Assembly: GCF_014705655.1 (NCBI RefSeq)
Contig: NZ_JACXIY010000052.1
Location: 1 to 39,213 of the forward strand
Origin: Paenibacillus arenilitoris
GTDB taxonomy: Bacteria > Bacillota > Bacilli > Paenibacillales > Paenibacillaceae
DNA length: 39,213 nucleotides
Direction: 5' to 3'
Translations under genes and position numbers: made by a program
Part shown: positions 15,115-23,493 of the stretch, piece after piece
Position numbering within the stretch: the first letter of the stretch is position 1
How the letters are laid out: every line of letters begins with the position of its first letter
The notes under the pieces: generated by a model
Database searches by the model: none
Seen by the model: the letters and a program-made list of their open reading frames with translations, nothing else
Told to the model about the DNA's origin: nothing

Positions 15115-16197
15115 TTGGATCAACACGCACAAGCCGCGCCGGGCGGCGACGAACGGCCGGGCATCGGTCCCGATTCGCGCTACGCGAGACAGATCCGCTA
15201 TGCGCCGATCGGCCCCGGAGGGCAGCAGGCGCTGATCGCGAGCCGGGCTGCCGTCGTCGGCATAGGCGCGCTCGGCTCCGTCATCGCCCAGCATCTCGTC
15301 CGGTCCGGCGTCGGGTACGTCCGGGTCATCGACCGCGACATCGTGGAGTGGAGCAATCTTCAGCGGCAGATGCTGTATACGGAGCAGGACGTGCTCGCCC
15401 TGCTGCCCAAGGCCGAAGCCGCCGCCGCGCGCTTGCGGGAAATGAACGGCTCGGTAATCGTCGAGCCCCGCGTCGCCGACCTGACAACCGCAAACGCGGA
15501 GGAATTGCTAGGCGACGTCCATGTCATCCTAGACGGGAGCGATAATTTTTCCGTCCGGTATTTAATGAACGATTACAGCGTGAAGCATAACATTCCTTGG
15601 ATATACGGCGGAGCGGTCGGCGCTTCGGGCATGACGATGACGGTCGTTCCCGGCGATACCCCATGCTACCGCTGCCTGTTCGAGGAACCGCCGGCGCCCG
15701 GAGCGGCCGATACATGCGAGACGGCCGGCGTCATTTCGCCGATCGTGGACATCGTCGGCTCCCTTCAGGCGGCGGAAGCCATCAAGCTGCTCAGCGGCAA
15801 TCGCCAGGCTTTGCACCGGACCTTGTTTCAGGTCGATTTATGGAACCACGCCTGGCTGCCGGTCGCGCTAGCGAATGCCCGCCGGGAAGGCTGCGCCTGC
15901 TGCGGGAGAGGGCGCTTCGACTTTTTGGACGAGCAGTCGTCAGGCCCGGCCGCGGCCTCCCTATGCGGCCGCCATTCCGTGCAAATTACGCCGTTAACGC
16001 CCGCCGCCTTGCACTTGGAAGAGCTTGCGGCAAGACTGCGGCCGGTTGGCTCCGTTACGTTAAACCGCTTCTTGCTGCGGATAGCGCTCGAGAACGACCT
16101 TACCCTTGTTTTGTTCGGAGACGGCAGAGCAATCGTGCAGGGTACCGATCAAATCGCAAAAGCAAGGGCTGTTTATGCCGAAATTTTAGGAATCTAG
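15115..16197 (+). CDS. moeB: MoaD adenylyltransferase MoeB (E1-like)
   Basis: Activates the C-terminal glycine of MoaD as an adenylate before sulfuration. The 360-residue protein has RYARQIRYAPIG, the nucleotide loop GIGALGS, VIDRDIVEWSNLQRQ, DGSDN, CYRC and CACC zinc pairs, and the same C-terminal extension as the ThiF homologue at 2990-4066 (LCGRHSVQIT, then VLFGDGRAIVQGTD). It has no rhodanese domain. The start is TTG 15115-15117, eight bases after AGGAGG; the TTG at 15109 is only two bases from it. It lies 60 bases after the moaD-moaE fusion, which supports MoeB over ThiF as its role. Confidence 0.87.
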   Translation: MDQHAQAAPGGDERPGIGPDSRYARQIRYAPIGPGGQQALIASRAAVVGIGALGSVIAQHLVRSGVGYVRVIDRDIVEWSNLQRQMLYTEQDVLALLPKAEAAAARLREMNGSVIVEPRVADLTTANAEELLGDVHVILDGSDNFSVRYLMNDYSVKHNIPWIYGGAVGASGMTMTVVPGDTPCYRCLFEEPPAPGAADTCETAGVISPIVDIVGSLQAAEAIKLLSGNRQALHRTLFQVDLWNHAWLPVALANARREGCACCGRGRFDFLDEQSSGPAAASLCGRHSVQITPLTPAALHLEELAARLRPVGSVTLNRFLLRIALENDLTLVLFGDGRAIVQGTDQIAKARAVYAEILGI

Positions 16198-16219
16198 TCG
16201 CATTTACAATATCCTCTTA

Positions 16220-16248
16220 TTGCCATTACGACAATTCATTGTTACTAT
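16220..16248 (+). promoter_or_regulatory. Sigma-A promoter of the second HD-GYP gene
   Basis: TTGCCA (16220-16225, 5 of 6), 17-base spacer, TACTAT (16243-16248). It gives a leader of about 35 bases before the ATG at 16289. The leader contains a sequence also found before the gene at 26361. Confidence 0.6.
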
Positions 16249-16288
16249 AGTAGTAATTTATACGACTACATGCAATTGAGGTGTCTTG

Positions 16289-17344
16289 ATGAGGGTTCAT
16301 GTGACTGACTTGATTAACGGAGATACTTTGAGCCGCGATACGTTTAACGACTTTGGACTCCATGTCCTCTCCAAGGGAACGGTATTGAACGACCAGGAGA
16401 TCTCAAGACTATTTCAGCATCAAATCGAATATGTGGATATTGAAGACAGGACGATTGAGGAGCCGGTGCCGCGTACGCTTGAAACGACGGTGAACCCGAA
16501 GTGGCTCCCTACCGTTCAACCTATATACGAAAACGCTGTCAAAAGCTTCGAGAGCCTGTTCGCCCAGGCGCTGGACGACGGCAAAGTGAATGACGCGGAA
16601 GTGACGGCGGTGCTGCAGCCGCTCTTGAACAATCTGCAGCTTGAACGCGACGTCGTATCGATGCTGCTCCTCCTGAATACGCAGGACGACTATACTTATC
16701 AGCACTCCGTGCAAGTCGGCATGCTCTCCTATTATTTGGCTGCTTGGGTCGGTTATTCGAACGAAGAGGCGTTAAAAATCGGAAAAGCGGGCTTCCTCCA
16801 CGATATCGGGAAATGCCGGATCGCCGACGAAGTGCTCAACAAGCCGGGCAAACTTACCCATGACGAATTCGAGGAAATCAAGAAGCATACCGTCTACGGG
16901 CACGAGATTATTTTGAATTCAGTGGACGAGCCCTATCTCGCGATCGCGGCGCTCCAGCATCACGAGAGAATCGACGGAAGCGGATACCCGCATGGGCTTG
17001 AAGGGGACGCGATCCATCCCGTATCCAAGATTATTTCCGTCGTCGACGTATACAGCGCCATGATCTCGCAGCGCGTCTACCAGCAGAAACGGGACTTATT
17101 ATACGTATTGAAGGAACTGTACCGGCTCAGCTTCAAAGAGCTTGACCCGTTCACGACGCAGACGTTCATCAAACATATGATTCCGAATTTTATCGGTAAA
17201 CGGGTAGAGCTTGCGACGGGCGAATCGGGCATTATCGTCATGACGCATCCGATCGAATTTTTCCAGCCGCTCGTCCAAATCGGCGACCGCTTCATCGATT
17301 TGACCATCGAACGCGAATACGAAATCAAGCATGTTTACCTTTAA
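16289..17344 (+). CDS. HD-GYP domain phosphodiesterase
   Basis: Second probable cyclic-di-GMP phosphodiesterase, 351 residues and soluble. It has the same plan as the protein at 9987-11105: an N-terminal region of about 125 residues beginning MRVHVTDLINGD, the HD pair in FLHDIGK (171-172), HTVYGHEII, and HHERIDGSGYPHG (224-236), then a C-terminal tail. The key catalytic residues are present in both paralogues. GAGGTG precedes the ATG; a TTG codon directly before it is ignored. Own promoter and terminator, so monocistronic. The signal it responds to is unknown. Confidence 0.88.
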   Translation: MRVHVTDLINGDTLSRDTFNDFGLHVLSKGTVLNDQEISRLFQHQIEYVDIEDRTIEEPVPRTLETTVNPKWLPTVQPIYENAVKSFESLFAQALDDGKVNDAEVTAVLQPLLNNLQLERDVVSMLLLLNTQDDYTYQHSVQVGMLSYYLAAWVGYSNEEALKIGKAGFLHDIGKCRIADEVLNKPGKLTHDEFEEIKKHTVYGHEIILNSVDEPYLAIAALQHHERIDGSGYPHGLEGDAIHPVSKIISVVDVYSAMISQRVYQQKRDLLYVLKELYRLSFKELDPFTTQTFIKHMIPNFIGKRVELATGESGIIVMTHPIEFFQPLVQIGDRFIDLTIEREYEIKHVYL

Positions 17345-17351
17345 AAAGGAT

Positions 17352-17392
17352 AGCCCCGGCGGCAGTAAGCTGAACTAACTGCCGCCGGGGCT
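17352..17392. terminator. Terminator between convergent HD-GYP and sufB genes
   Basis: Perfect 15-base inverted repeat: AGCCCCGGCGGCAGT (17352-17366) and its complement (17378-17392) around an 11-base loop. The T tract is weak on either side, but the GC-rich stem and the position between two stop codons fit a bidirectional terminator. Confidence 0.75.
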
Positions 17393-17413
17393 ATTTGTTT
17401 GCAGCCGGCTTGC

Positions 17414-18811
17414 TTAGCCGATGCTGCCCTCCATCTCGAACTTGATCAAACGGTTCATCTCTACCGCATACTCCATCGGCAGCTCCTTCGTGAACGGCTC
17501 GATGAAGCCCATAACGATCATTTGCGTAGCTTCCGCCTCGCTCAAGCCGCGGCTCATCAAGTAGAACAATTGATCCTCGGATACTTTCGATACCGTCGCC
17601 TCGTGCTCAAGGGTGATATTGTCGTTCAAAATCTCGTTGTAAGGAATCGTATCCGATGTCGATTCGTTATCGAGAATAAGCGTATCGCATTTGATGTTCG
17701 CCTTCGCGCCGTCGGAGTTGCGTCCGAACGAGGCAAGGCCGCGGTACGTCACTTTGCCGCCGTGCTTGCTGATCGACTTCGATACGATCGTCGACGTCGT
17801 GTCGGGAGCAAGGTGAGTCATTTTGGCGCCCGCGTCTTGGTGCTGGCCTTTGCCGGCAACCGCGATCGACAATACCATGCCCTTCGCGCCGCGTCCGCGC
17901 AGAACGACAGCCGGGTATTTCATCGTCAGCTTGGAGCCGATGTTGCCGTCAACCCATTCCATCGTCGCGTTCTCGTCGGCAACCGCGCGTTTCGTAACGA
18001 GGTTGTAAATGTTCGGCGCCCAGTTTTGGATCGTCGTGTAACGGACGCGGGCATTCTTCTTGCACAAAATTTCGACGACTGCGCTGTGAAGCGAGTTCGT
18101 GCTGTATACCGGCGCCGTACAGCCTTCGACATAATGAACGAAGCTGTCTTCGTCGGCGATGATGAGCGTGCGCTCGAATTGTCCCATGTTCTCGGAGTTG
18201 ATCCGGAAGTAGGCTTGAAGCGGAATTTCGCACTTCACGCCTTTCGGGACGTAAATGAAGCTGCCGCCCGACCAAACCGCGCTGTTCAGAGCCGCGAACT
18301 TGTTATCGTTCGGAGGAATGATCGTTCCGAAGTATTCCTTCAGCAGCTCCGGATGCTCGCGAAGCGCCGTGTCCGTATCCGTGAAGATTACGCCTTGCTT
18401 CTCGAGATCCTCCTGCATGCTGTGATAGACGACCTCGGATTCGTATTGCGCCGATACGCCGGCGAGAAATTTCTGCTCGGCTTCGGGAATGCCCAGCTTA
18501 TCGAACGTTTCCTTGATTTCGGAAGGAACCTCTTCCCATGTTTTCCCTTGCTTCTCGGAAGGCTTGACGTAGTACTGGATATCGTCGAAATCCAGCTCAT
18601 CCATGTTGCCGCCCCAACGAGGCATCGGCATTTTGTTGAATTGCTCGAGCGATTTCAGGCGGAATTCAAGCATCCAGTCCGGCTCGTTTTTCATTTCCGA
18701 GATCGTGCGCACGATTTCCGGCGTCAGGCCTTTGCCCGATTGGAATACCGCTTTGTGCTCGTCACGGAAACCGTATTTGTACTCTTCCATTTCCGGCATT
18801 GATTTTGCCAT
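17414..18811 (-). CDS. sufB: Fe-S cluster scaffold protein SufB
   Basis: Core subunit of the SufBCD complex on which Fe-S clusters are assembled. 465 residues, full length, with family blocks EYKYGFRDEHKAVFQSGKGL near the start, SGGSFIYVPKGVKCEIPLQ, FVHYVEGCTAPVYS, WVDGNIGSKLTMKYPAV and the C-terminal LMSRGLSEAEATQMIVMGFIEPF. It is homologous to SufD in the C-terminal half. Last gene of the sufCDSUB operon, 36 bases after sufU, and closed by the hairpin at 17352-17392. Confidence 0.97.
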   Translation of the reverse strand: MAKSMPEMEEYKYGFRDEHKAVFQSGKGLTPEIVRTISEMKNEPDWMLEFRLKSLEQFNKMPMPRWGGNMDELDFDDIQYYVKPSEKQGKTWEEVPSEIKETFDKLGIPEAEQKFLAGVSAQYESEVVYHSMQEDLEKQGVIFTDTDTALREHPELLKEYFGTIIPPNDNKFAALNSAVWSGGSFIYVPKGVKCEIPLQAYFRINSENMGQFERTLIIADEDSFVHYVEGCTAPVYSTNSLHSAVVEILCKKNARVRYTTIQNWAPNIYNLVTKRAVADENATMEWVDGNIGSKLTMKYPAVVLRGRGAKGMVLSIAVAGKGQHQDAGAKMTHLAPDTTSTIVSKSISKHGGKVTYRGLASFGRNSDGAKANIKCDTLILDNESTSDTIPYNEILNDNITLEHEATVSKVSEDQLFYLMSRGLSEAEATQMIVMGFIEPFTKELPMEYAVEMNRLIKFEMEGSIG

Positions 18812-18847
18812 TTCGGTTCACGCTCCTCTATGCGTTCTTCAATTGCG

Positions 18848-19273
18848 TCAGTCGTGCCGATGCTCGATGCCCTTGCGCAGCGCGTTCCACGCCAGCGTGG
18901 CGCATTTGATGCGGGCCGGGAATTTGTTGACGCCCGACAACGCTTCGATGTCTTCCAGCTCCTCGAATTCGACGGGCTCGCCCTTCATAAGCGACGAGAA
19001 TTTGTCGGCCATGGAGAGCGCCTCTTCGAACGTTTTGCCTTTGATCGCTTCCGTCATCATCGAGGCCGAGCTCATGCTGATCGAGCAGCCTTCGCCCTCG
19101 TACCGGGCATCGGTCACCTTGCCGTCCACGACCTGCAGCTGCAGCGAGATGCGGTCGCCGCACGTCGGGTTGTTCAAGTTGATCGTAACCGACTCGTCGG
19201 CAAGCTTGCCGCGGTTGCGAGGGTTCTTATAGTGATCCATTATAACTCTGCGGTATAAATCATCCAATTGCAT
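18848..19273 (-). CDS. sufU: SufU, zinc-dependent sulfurtransferase
   Basis: Accepts persulfide sulfur from SufS and passes it to the SufBCD scaffold in Gram-positive bacteria. The 141-residue IscU-fold protein has the three conserved cysteines in NPTCGDRI, GEGCSISMSSASMM and ARIKCATLAW, with the aspartate of CGD as fourth zinc ligand, and the extra stretch between the second and third cysteines that separates SufU from IscU. Its start overlaps the sufS stop by 14 bases. A role as accessory to SufS rather than scaffold is established for Bacillus subtilis SufU. Confidence 0.96.
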   Translation of the reverse strand: MQLDDLYRRVIMDHYKNPRNRGKLADESVTINLNNPTCGDRISLQLQVVDGKVTDARYEGEGCSISMSSASMMTEAIKGKTFEEALSMADKFSSLMKGEPVEFEELEDIEALSGVNKFPARIKCATLAWNALRKGIEHRHD

Positions 19274-20486
19274 GACCGAAGAACTCCTTTGTCTGTATTA
19301 AAGCATCGGCTAAGCGGTCGATGTCTTCTTCGGTATTATATAAATAAAAGCTTGCTCTAGCCGTAGCCGAAACATTCAGCCATCGCATAAGCGGCTGGCA
19401 GCAATGATGGCCCGCCCTGATCGCGATGCCTTTGGAATCCAGAACCGTCGCGACGTCGTGCGGATGAACGTCTTCTAGATTGAACGTGACCAGTCCTACC
19501 CGGTCTTTCTTCGGTCCGTACAACGTAATGCCGTCCATCGAAGAAAGCTTGTCGTAGGCGTAAGCGGCCATACGGCGCTCATGCTTGTCGATTTCGTCGT
19601 AGCCGATTTCGGTCAGAAAATCAATCGCCGCCCCGAGACCGACCGCGCCGGCGATAATCGGCGTGCCGCCCTCGAACCGGTAAGGAATCTCCTTCCAGGT
19701 CGATTCGTACAAATCGACGAAGTCGATCATCTCGCCCCCGTACTCGATCGGCTCCATGTTGTTCAGCAGCGACTTCTTGCCGAACAAGGCGCCGATACCG
19801 GTCGGACCGCACATTTTATGTCCGGAGAAGGCATAGAAGTCGACGTCGAGGTCTTTCAAATCGACCTTCATGTGCGGCGTGCTCTGCGCGCCGTCGACGA
19901 CCATGACCGCCCCGTTGCGATGGGCGATTCGGGTCATTTCCTTGATCGGATTAATGACGCCGAGCACGTTCGATACGTAAGTGACCGACACGACCTTCGT
20001 CCGGGACGTAATCGTCTTCTCTACGTCCTCGATCGCGATCGACCCGTCCTCTTGAAGCGGAATGTACTTCAGCGTCGCTCCCGTCGCCTTCGCCGCCTGC
20101 TGCCAAGGAATCAGATTGCTATGATGCTCCATCGGGGTAATGACGATCTCGTCGCCTTCGCCGCATACGGAACGCGCGTAGCTCGAAGCGACCAAATTCA
20201 GCGCGGTCGTCGTGCCCCGCGTGAAAATTATTTGCTCCGGCGCTCCGGCATTCAGCAGTTTGGCCACTTTCTCGCGCGCGCCCTCATACGCGTCGGTCGC
20301 CCTGGATCCGAGCGTATGCACGCCGCGATGAACGTTCGCGTTATCCAGCTCATAATATCGGTTGACCGCATCAATGACGGAACGCGGCTTCTGAGAAGAC
20401 GCCGCGCTATCCAGATAAACGAGCGGGTGCCCGTTTATTTCTTGATGCAATATCGGAAACTGCTCCCGAATCGCATTTATATTCAT
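19260..20486 (-). CDS. sufS: Cysteine desulfurase SufS
   Basis: PLP enzyme that takes sulfur from cysteine and loads it on SufU. 408 residues with the PLP lysine in FYAFSGHKMCGPTGIG, the cofactor aspartate and histidine regions (VVDGAQSTPHM, MEHHSNLIPW), and the active-site cysteine in IRAGHHCCQPLMRW. It is group II (SufS-type) by the short catalytic loop. It overlaps sufD by 4 bases at its start and sufU by 14 at its end, so translation of the three is coupled. It may also feed other sulfur users, but that is not shown here. Confidence 0.97.
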   Translation of the reverse strand: MNINAIREQFPILHQEINGHPLVYLDSAASSQKPRSVIDAVNRYYELDNANVHRGVHTLGSRATDAYEGAREKVAKLLNAGAPEQIIFTRGTTTALNLVASSYARSVCGEGDEIVITPMEHHSNLIPWQQAAKATGATLKYIPLQEDGSIAIEDVEKTITSRTKVVSVTYVSNVLGVINPIKEMTRIAHRNGAVMVVDGAQSTPHMKVDLKDLDVDFYAFSGHKMCGPTGIGALFGKKSLLNNMEPIEYGGEMIDFVDLYESTWKEIPYRFEGGTPIIAGAVGLGAAIDFLTEIGYDEIDKHERRMAAYAYDKLSSMDGITLYGPKKDRVGLVTFNLEDVHPHDVATVLDSKGIAIRAGHHCCQPLMRWLNVSATARASFYLYNTEEDIDRLADALIQTKEFFGHAIG

Positions 20487-21790
20487 CCTTCCAGCTTCCT
20501 TTCGAGCAAACGCTGAAGCTGCCCGCGTACCGACTCGATCGGAATTTCCGATACGACCGGCGCCAAAAAGCCGTAAATAATCAATCGTTCAGCGTCCTGC
20601 TTGGAGATACCGCGGGACATCAGGTAATAGACCTGCTCCGGGTTCACTTGCCCTACGCTTGCCGCATGACCGGCCGTTACGTCGTCTTCGTCGATGAGCA
20701 AAATCGGGTTGGCGTCGCCGCGCGCCTTCGGGCTGAGCATGAGTACCTTCTCGGTCTGAACCCCGTTCGCTTTCGTTGCGCCGTGCTCGATTTTGGTAAT
20801 GCCGTTGATGATCGCCGAAGCGGAGTCCTTCATGACCGCGCGCGTGACCATGTTGCTGTCCGAGCTTTTGCCGAAGTGGACGGCTTGCGTCGTCAAGCTG
20901 TTTTGCTGCGCGTTCTTGCCTACGCTGATCACCTTGGCGTCCGATGTGGAGCCTTGGCCCTTCAGCACCGATTTCGTCTCGGACAGCGTATTGCCGTCGT
21001 TCAGGTCGCCGATGATCCATTCGATCCGGCCGTCGTTCTCGATGACCGCGCGGCGGATCGTCATATCGACGCCCGTCTCGCCCATAGAATGAATGGAACC
21101 GAACCGAACATGCGCGCCCGGCTTAACGAACACTTCTACGATCGATGGATGCACGAACGGCGAAGCCGCCGCGGCAGGGTCGGTAATGACGCAATCCACG
21201 TAAGTTACGCGGCTGTGGTTGTCCGCCACGATCAGAATGTGCGGAGCGAACGTCGACTCCTGGTCGTCGTTGTACAAAATCGCCTGCAGCGGCAGCTCGA
21301 CCTCGACGTTCTTCGGCACGTATACGAATACGCCGCCGTTCCAGATCGCCGCGTTAAGCGCCGTCAGCTTGTCTTCGTCCTTCGAAACCGCTTTGAACAA
21401 ATATTGTTGAACGAGATCGCCATGCTCCCTGCATGCCGTCTCCAAATCGGTGAAAATAACGCCTTTGCCCGAAAGCTCGCCCGCTACCTGCTTCCATACG
21501 GCCCCCGAGTTGCGTTGCACCAGCAAGTTTTCCGTACCTTCCGACACTAATTCGCGAACGATCGCCGGAAGCTCGCTTACAGCTCCCGCTGCCGCCGGCT
21601 TCTCGTATCGGCCGACCGCCGTCAGGTTCCAGCGCTCGATGCGCACCTTCTCCGGCTTCGGCCAGCCTATCGTCCCGGCAAGCTCCGCCGCTTCGCCGCG
21701 CTGCGCCACGAGCCAATCGGGCTCGCCCTTGCTGCGGGCCAGCGCTTCCGCGGATTGACGGTCGGTAGGCGTCGTTAGTTGTGTACTCAT
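20483..21790 (-). CDS. sufD: Fe-S cluster assembly protein SufD
   Basis: Partner of SufB and SufC in the scaffold complex. 435 residues with a variable N-terminal third and a conserved C-terminal beta-helix (FVYVPKNVEVELPLQAIL, VTYVDCVITDP, EWIIGDLNDGNTLS, YYLMSRGISKQDAERLIIYGFLAPV). The C-terminal part is clearly paralogous to SufB. Start 21 bases after the sufC stop; the stop overlaps the sufS start by 4 bases. Confidence 0.96.
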   Translation of the reverse strand: MSTQLTTPTDRQSAEALARSKGEPDWLVAQRGEAAELAGTIGWPKPEKVRIERWNLTAVGRYEKPAAAGAVSELPAIVRELVSEGTENLLVQRNSGAVWKQVAGELSGKGVIFTDLETACREHGDLVQQYLFKAVSKDEDKLTALNAAIWNGGVFVYVPKNVEVELPLQAILYNDDQESTFAPHILIVADNHSRVTYVDCVITDPAAAASPFVHPSIVEVFVKPGAHVRFGSIHSMGETGVDMTIRRAVIENDGRIEWIIGDLNDGNTLSETKSVLKGQGSTSDAKVISVGKNAQQNSLTTQAVHFGKSSDSNMVTRAVMKDSASAIINGITKIEHGATKANGVQTEKVLMLSPKARGDANPILLIDEDDVTAGHAASVGQVNPEQVYYLMSRGISKQDAERLIIYGFLAPVVSEIPIESVRGQLQRLLERKLEG

Positions 21791-21811
21791 CCGTTATGCC
21801 CCCTTCTCCGC

Positions 21812-22591
21812 TTATGCCTGGCCGACCGTTTCGTCCACGATGCCAAGTTCTTCTTTAACCCAATCGTAACCTTCGTTCTCCAGACGCTCCGCCAGCTCCG
21901 GGCCGCCGGATTTGACGATGCGGCCTTGCATCATGACGTGAACGAAGTCCGGCTTGATGTAATTCAGCAAACGCTGGTAGTGCGTAATGATCAGGAAGCC
22001 GCGTTCTTCGGAACGCATCGCGTTAACGCCGTTCGAGACGATGCGGAGCGCGTCGATGTCGAGGCCGGAGTCGATCTCGTCAAGCACGACGATCTTCGGA
22101 TCGAGAAGCATCATTTGCAAAATTTCGTTGCGCTTCTTCTCGCCGCCGGAGAAGCCTTCGTTCAAGTAGCGGTGAGCGAATTCCGGGTTCATCTCGAGAT
22201 CTTTCATTTTTCCTTCCATCTGGCGGATGAACTTGATGAGCGAAATTTCGTTGCCTTCTTCGCGGCGGGCGTTGATCGCACTGCGCAGGAAGTCCGAGTT
22301 CGTTACGCCGGGAATTTCGCTTGGATATTGCATCGCCAGGAACAGGCCGGCGCGGGCGCGCTCGTCCACTTCCATCTCCAGCAGGTCTTCTCCGTCAAGC
22401 GTGGCCGTTCCTTCCGTCACTTCGTATTTCGGATGGCCCATCAAAGCGGAAGCGAGCGTGCTTTTGCCTGTTCCGTTCGGACCCATGATCGCGTGAATTT
22501 CCCCGCCTTTGATTTCGAGGTTGATGCCTTTCAAAATTTCTTTTCCGTCGATGGCCGCTTTCAGGCCGTCGATGACAAATTGCGTTGTCAT
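21812..22591 (-). CDS. sufC: Fe-S assembly ATPase SufC
   Basis: ABC-type ATPase that drives the SufBCD complex; soluble, not a transporter. 259 residues with Walker A GPNGTGKST, the signature region FSGGEKKRNEILQM, Walker B IVVLDEIDSGLDIDAL and the switch histidine in FLIITHYQRL. First gene of the operon; the 173-base gap upstream holds a promoter and a tandem repeat. GGAGGG precedes the ATG by about 10 bases. Confidence 0.97.
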   Translation of the reverse strand: MTTQFVIDGLKAAIDGKEILKGINLEIKGGEIHAIMGPNGTGKSTLASALMGHPKYEVTEGTATLDGEDLLEMEVDERARAGLFLAMQYPSEIPGVTNSDFLRSAINARREEGNEISLIKFIRQMEGKMKDLEMNPEFAHRYLNEGFSGGEKKRNEILQMMLLDPKIVVLDEIDSGLDIDALRIVSNGVNAMRSEERGFLIITHYQRLLNYIKPDFVHVMMQGRIVKSGGPELAERLENEGYDWVKEELGIVDETVGQA

Positions 22592-22664
22592 AGTATGCCG
22601 ATCCCTCCATAGTTGGTTTCATTCGCCAGTCACTTCTATAATAAACAGTCATGTCTATACAGAG

Positions 22665-22684
22665 TGATTCTCAATGATTCTCAA
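22665..22684 (-). repeat. Tandem 10-base repeat at the suf promoter
   Basis: TGATTCTCAA occurs twice in direct succession (22665-22674 and 22675-22684). On the transcribed strand this reads TTGAGAATCA twice, one helical turn apart, just after the predicted suf -10 element. GAGAAT resembles the GATAAT hexamer of Fur boxes. The position fits a repressor or activator site for iron or Fe-S control. Confidence 0.5.
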
Positions 22685-22689
22685 TAATT

Positions 22690-22718
22690 ATTTTAATATA
22701 GTTTTTGTTATAAATCAA
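22690..22718 (-). promoter_or_regulatory. Candidate suf operon promoter
   Basis: Minus strand TTGATT (22713-22718), 17-base spacer, TAAAAT (22690-22695, 5 of 6), in an AT-rich patch of an otherwise GC-rich region. Transcription would start near 22683, within the tandem repeat. Confidence 0.5.
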
Positions 22719-22764
22719 TGCGGGATATGGGTTTCATGCGATGTTCGCGTCCGCGGCGACCGCT

Positions 22765-23349
22765 TCATGAATCCAATGCCGCCTTGATTCGCCGCGCTTC
22801 CAATTGGAACGCTTCCTCGTCCAGCGCCGGAATGAAGGAGGTCGCGCGCGGCTCATCCTCCAGTTTTACCCAAGACTTGCATCCGTTATAAGCCGGGCGC
22901 ATCGAAATTTCCGCCGGCTCTTCAAGCCGGTATACGCGCAGGATCAGCAAATGAAGCGGCTTCGTTTTTTTCCACTTTAGCCGTTCTTCGGCGAACTGAT
23001 CGGACCATATATGAAACCCGCGCAGTTTATCCAGCGTCTCCTGGTCCGTAATTTCGATATCTTCCACGGCCTCGGCGTAAGCGTCCAGCTTGATCGTCTC
23101 CGCCTCCGGCGACCAGCCGGCCAGCGTCTCGTCGATCTCGCCTTCGTGCGCGGGCTTCAGCAGATGCTTCTTCTGGTGCTCGAACGCCGGCATCAAATAA
23201 AAGGACGGGCTGATCAGCCGGAAATCCCTCGTCTCCTCGACGATGCCTCCCTTGCGCATCACGATGATCTGCTTGCCTTCCTTCAGCGCCTTCACGCTGA
23301 CGGCCCATTCCTTCAATGCGACCGGCTCGCGCCTATTTGTCTCTGTCAT
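22765..23349 (-). CDS. DUF1802 family protein
   Basis: 194 residues with no membrane segment or signal peptide. The pattern ALKEWAVSVKALKEGKQIIVMRKGGIVEE at the N-terminus, then YLMPAFEHQKKHLLKP and LKWKKTKPLHLLILRVYRL, matches the uncharacterised DUF1802 family. The start is ATG 23347-23349, with GGTGGGAG eight bases upstream; the in-frame codon at 23364 is less well placed. A perfect TATAAT -10 lies at 23388-23393 on the same strand. Divergent from mtnK. Function unknown. Confidence 0.82.
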   Translation of the reverse strand: MTETNRREPVALKEWAVSVKALKEGKQIIVMRKGGIVEETRDFRLISPSFYLMPAFEHQKKHLLKPAHEGEIDETLAGWSPEAETIKLDAYAEAVEDIEITDQETLDKLRGFHIWSDQFAEERLKWKKTKPLHLLILRVYRLEEPAEISMRPAYNGCKSWVKLEDEPRATSFIPALDEEAFQLEARRIKAALDS

Positions 23350-23387
23350 GCACGTATCTCCCACCCATCTCGTTTGCAGATGATTCC

Positions 23388-23393
23388 ATTATA
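23388..23393 (-). promoter_or_regulatory. -10 element for the DUF1802 gene
   Basis: Minus strand TATAAT, 38 bases before the ATG; no convincing -35 is visible at 16-18 bases. It lies back-to-back with the mtnK promoter. Confidence 0.4.
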
Positions 23394-23406
23394 TCAAATG
23401 TAGGTA

Positions 23407-23435
23407 TTCCAAGGCGAAAAAATATCCATTATACT
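23407..23435 (+). promoter_or_regulatory. Candidate mtnK promoter
   Basis: TTCCAA (23407-23412, weak), 17-base spacer, TATACT (23430-23435, 5 of 6). It predicts a leader of only about 50 bases before mtnK. Confidence 0.45.
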
Positions 23436-23450
23436 GTGTTGAGATGAATA

Positions 23451-23487
23451 CCGGGCATTGCGCCCGGCAACCAAATACCCGGAGGTG
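23451..23487 (+). promoter_or_regulatory. mtnK leader with alternative pairings around the ribosome site
   Basis: CCGGGC (23451-23456) forms a 6-base-pair hairpin with GCCCGG (23462-23467) over the loop ATTGC. The same CCGGG can instead pair with CCCGG (23478-23482), which runs into the GGAGGTG ribosome site (23481-23487). In that form TTGC (23458-23461) may pair with GCAA (23467-23470). The two folds are exclusive, as in translational riboswitches. It lacks the blocks of the SAM-I (S-box) riboswitch that regulates mtnKA in Bacillus. Confidence 0.4.
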
Positions 23488-23493
23488 CACGCT

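Noticed and set aside
22690..22760. Possible + strand promoter in the AT-rich suf upstream patch
   Set aside because: No gene follows on the + strand before 23494, and the best -35/-10 pair reads toward sufC.
23441..23493. SAM-I (S-box) riboswitch before mtnK
   Set aside because: Only GCCCGGCAACC is reminiscent; the P1/P2 kink-turn blocks and the GGAGGGAC element are missing and the leader is too short.
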